Shown piece by piece: positions 7,090 to 8,872 of a stretch of DNA of 8,872 bases (the stretch's first letter is position 1; every line of letters begins with the position of its first letter). Source of the DNA: Gammaproteobacteria bacterium. GTDB lineage: Bacteria > Pseudomonadota > Gammaproteobacteria > Pseudomonadales > Azotimanducaceae. The position numbers and the translations under genes were made by a program. The stretch is from positions 1-8,872 of the forward strand of contig JAUILW010000108.1 in NCBI GenBank assembly GCA_030432795.1, given 5' to 3'. The notes under the pieces were generated by a model. The model worked only from the letters and a program-made list of their open reading frames with translations. It was not told the origin of the DNA and ran no database searches.

Positions 7090-7170
7090 CGAACTCCGTC
7101 CTGCGGTGACAAAGAGCGGCGTATGATAGCGAAGAAAATATTTCTCGCTAGTGCAAATTACCCGTTGTGG
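7090..7170 (-). promoter_or_regulatory. SDR-dksA gap: dksA leader and possible weak promoter
   Basis: The 81-bp gap upstream of the dksA-family gene is more AT-rich than its surroundings. On the - strand TATCAT (7123-7128) is a fair -10 hexamer, about 33 bases before the ATG. No good -35 lies at the right distance: TTGCAC at 7151-7156 is 22 bases away, too far. The only 16-bp-spaced hexamer is TAGCGA (7145-7150), which is weak. The Shine-Dalgarno AGGA is at 7099-7102. I saw no clear terminator for the SDR in this gap, so dksA may be read both from acs-SDR and from a local start. Confidence 0.3.
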
Positions 7171-7965
7171 TCATTCTCTGTCGGGATCTTGCACGCCGTA
7201 GCGTTGTGCAATTTCCTGTACGGTGTAGATGCCGCCGCTCAGATCGAGAAGGTTCTCGTCCATGGAGAGTGCCGCGATTGTGCGGCCCGACAACCGCACG
7301 GATTGTGCTGTTTCCGGGTTTAGCTTCATATTCCCGGCGGCAACCTGTTCGAGCACGAACTCCGTTTTGACGCTCGAGGGAGACAAAGACAGTGCGGCAA
7401 CACCGTGCGGCCGCAGTTCGTGGGCCATATCGCGTGCCATGCGATCGACACCCGCTTTGCCTACGCCGTAAGAAGCCGAGAAAACGTACTCGCGTCCGCC
7501 CCGGGATGAGATGTTGACGATCAGCCCGGATTGCTGGGCAACCATCATCGGGGCAGCGTACGCGGCAGTCACATAGTAGCCTCGCAGGCCAACACCGCAC
7601 TGGTCATCCCAGATGGATATGGGGTGTTCCCAGAAGCCACCGCTGAATACCGGTGGATCAGGTATCTGATAGGCGTTGTTGACCAGTATGTCCAGGCGTC
7701 CCTGCTCCCGGCGAATGCGCTCGAACAGGGCCTGCACGGCTTCATCGTCATTGTGGTCTACCACCACCCCGATGCCAGTGCCTCCGAATGCGCGCACGGA
7801 CTCAGCGGTTGCCTCAACGGTGAGCTGGGACTCCGGGTTGTTCGCGCGAGAACTCCTACCCGTGACGTAAACGGTGCAACCGTGTTCGGCCAGCCCTTCC
7901 GCAACGCCTTTGCCGATGCCCTTTGTCGCGCCGGTGACAACGGCGACTTTGCCATGCAGGCTCAT
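7171..7965 (-). CDS. SDR-family NAD(P)-dependent oxidoreductase, DHRS1-like
   Basis: The 264-residue product is a classical short-chain dehydrogenase. It has the cofactor motif TGATKGIGKG (11-20), NNAY at 96-99 where NNAG is usual, a serine at 153/154, and the YxxxK pair Y166 and K170. Several stretches closely resemble human DHRS1 as I remember it: RLDILVNNAY, FWEHPISIWDD, VGLRGYY, SYGVGKAGVDRMA with AHELRPHGV, and the late ARRYG-like QRYGVQD. It lacks the extra C-terminal part of DHRS1. The start at 7965 is chosen because MSLHGKVAVVTG is the normal SDR beginning; the frame continues upstream inside acs but that part is not SDR-like. AAGG lies 10 bases before the ATG. The start overlaps the acs stop as ATGA, implying coupled translation. 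Substrate is unknown; R37 after the second strand hints at NADP(H), which is only an inference. Confidence 0.9.
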   Translation of the reverse strand: MSLHGKVAVVTGATKGIGKGVAEGLAEHGCTVYVTGRSSRANNPESQLTVEATAESVRAFGGTGIGVVVDHNDDEAVQALFERIRREQGRLDILVNNAYQIPDPPVFSGGFWEHPISIWDDQCGVGLRGYYVTAAYAAPMMVAQQSGLIVNISSRGGREYVFSASYGVGKAGVDRMARDMAHELRPHGVAALSLSPSSVKTEFVLEQVAAGNMKLNPETAQSVRLSGRTIAALSMDENLLDLSGGIYTVQEIAQRYGVQDPDRE

Positions 7966-8872
7966 TGTTTGGTCGCCTTGCGGTTGGCAACCAGGTCGTC
8001 GACAACGCTCGGATCGGCGAGGGTGGTGGTATCGCCTAGGCTGCTCAGCTCGTCGGCAGCAATCTTGCGCAGGATGCGTCGCATGATCTTGCCCGACCGT
8101 GTCTTCGGCAGGCCTGGCGCCCACTGAATGAAGTCAGGCTTGGCAATGGGCCCGATTTCCTTACGCACCAGATCTATCAACTCCGCTTCCAGTGTTGCCG
8201 GGTCGCTGTTGTCGCCGATCATCAGCGTGACATAGGCATAAATGCCTTCTCCTTTGATGTCGTGTGGAAAACCAACCACGGCCGCTTCTGCCACTGAGTC
8301 GTGCAGTACCAGCGCGCTCTCCACCTCGGCAGTGCCGATGCGATGGCCTGACACGTTCATCACGTCATCTACGCGACCGGTAATCCAGTAGTAGCCGTCT
8401 GCGTCACGCCGAGCGCCATCGCCGGTGAAATAATAGCCAGGGTAGGTCGAATAGTAGGTGTCTATCACCCGCTGATGATCCCCGTACACCGTTCTTATCT
8501 GGCTTGGCCAGCTGGAGGTGATGACCAGGTTGCCCGATGCTTCGATGTCTTCCAGGATATTGCCTTCCGCATCCACCAGCGCCGGCTGAACGCCGAAGAA
8601 CGGGCGTGTTGCAGAGCCAGGCTTGAGCGCGGTGGCGCCTGGCAGCGGAGTGATCATGATGGCGCCGGTTTCCGTTTGCCACCAGGTATCGACGATCGGA
8701 CAACGGTGATCGCCCACCACACGGTGATACCACTCCCACGCTTCCGGGTTGATTGGCTCTCCCACGGATCCCAGGAGTTGCAGCGACTTGCGCGACGTAC
8801 CGGTGACGAAGTCATCGCCCTGAGCCATGAGCTGGCGGATGGCGGTGGGTGCGGTGTAGAAGATGTTGACCC
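7962..8872 (-). CDS. acs: Acetyl-CoA synthetase, C-terminal part, truncated by window edge
   Basis: Acs makes acetyl-CoA from acetate, ATP and CoA through an acetyl-AMP intermediate. The frame is open to the right edge, so the N-terminal half or more is missing; 302 residues are visible of about 650 expected. The visible start VNIFYTAPTAIRQLM matches the middle of E. coli Acs. Key segments are LGSVGEPINPEAWEWY, the ATP-binding DTWWQTETG (8664-8690), GSATRPFFGVQPALVD, and the hinge/adenylate region YYFTGDGARR and TGRVDDVMNVSGHR. PKTRSGKIMRRILRK follows, with its reactive lysine codon at 8088-8090. In related bacteria this lysine is acetylated to switch the enzyme off. The DTWWQTETG and WYH context argue for acetyl- rather than long-chain acyl-CoA synthetase. 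Its TGA overlaps the SDR start. Confidence 0.96.
   Translation of the reverse strand, partial: VNIFYTAPTAIRQLMAQGDDFVTGTSRKSLQLLGSVGEPINPEAWEWYHRVVGDHRCPIVDTWWQTETGAIMITPLPGATALKPGSATRPFFGVQPALVDAEGNILEDIEASGNLVITSSWPSQIRTVYGDHQRVIDTYYSTYPGYYFTGDGARRDADGYYWITGRVDDVMNVSGHRIGTAEVESALVLHDSVAEAAVVGFPHDIKGEGIYAYVTLMIGDNSDPATLEAELIDLVRKEIGPIAKPDFIQWAPGLPKTRSGKIMRRILRKIAADELSSLGDTTTLADPSVVDDLVANRKATKQ

Noticed and set aside
6749..7126. Hydrophobic 125-codon + strand frame that looks like a membrane protein
   Set aside because: It is the reverse complement of the Lys/Ala tail of the dksA-family gene. AAG/AAA and GCN codons read backwards give Phe, Leu and Ala, which mimics membrane segments.
7161..7185. 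CCCG/CGGG inverted repeat at the SDR stop as a terminator
   Set aside because: The stem is only 4 bp with a long loop and no U-tract.
7531..8127. 198-codon + strand frame opposite the SDR and acs
   Set aside because: It spans two well-supported genes on the other strand and shows no family motif.

Overview
The window is a piece of a GC-rich proteobacterial chromosome, most likely from a gammaproteobacterium. The gene order infB-rbfA-truB-rpsO-pnp and the close match of every product to the E. coli protein as I remember it both point there. The DksA-type regulator and the Acs type agree. I cannot name a genus.

Layout. Positions 1-6129 (+ strand) hold the distal part of the nusA-infB translation/RNA operon: infB (5' end outside the window), rbfA, truB, rpsO and pnp. 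The first three overlap by a few bases. rpsO has a short leader of its own, and pnp starts at a TTG codon only 47 bp after rpsO. A strong intrinsic terminator with a GAAA loop (6156-6195) closes this block. The - strand carries a converging block that reads, in transcription order, acs (C-terminal part only; the gene runs off the right edge), an SDR oxidoreductase resembling animal DHRS1 and coupled to acs by an ATGA overlap, and an 81-bp gap with a possible weak promoter. Last comes a dksA-family gene whose final codons lie in a 20-bp tandem repeat next to the pnp terminator.

How the genes work together. infB, rbfA, truB and rpsO serve translation initiation, 30S maturation, tRNA modification and 30S structure. 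pnp degrades RNA. The dksA-family product should act on RNA polymerase together with ppGpp, which controls translation genes of this kind in known systems. Acs activates acetate to acetyl-CoA. The role of the coupled SDR is unknown.

The + strand operon is ordinary. The unusual part is the dksA-family gene. It has a roughly 127-residue Lys/Ala-rich, histone-H1-like N-terminal tail, and only two of the four zinc-finger cysteines remain while the coiled-coil tip residues are intact. Its stop codon sits inside a three-copy tandem repeat. I found no mobile element, CRISPR array, tRNA or rRNA, and no clear new multi-gene system.
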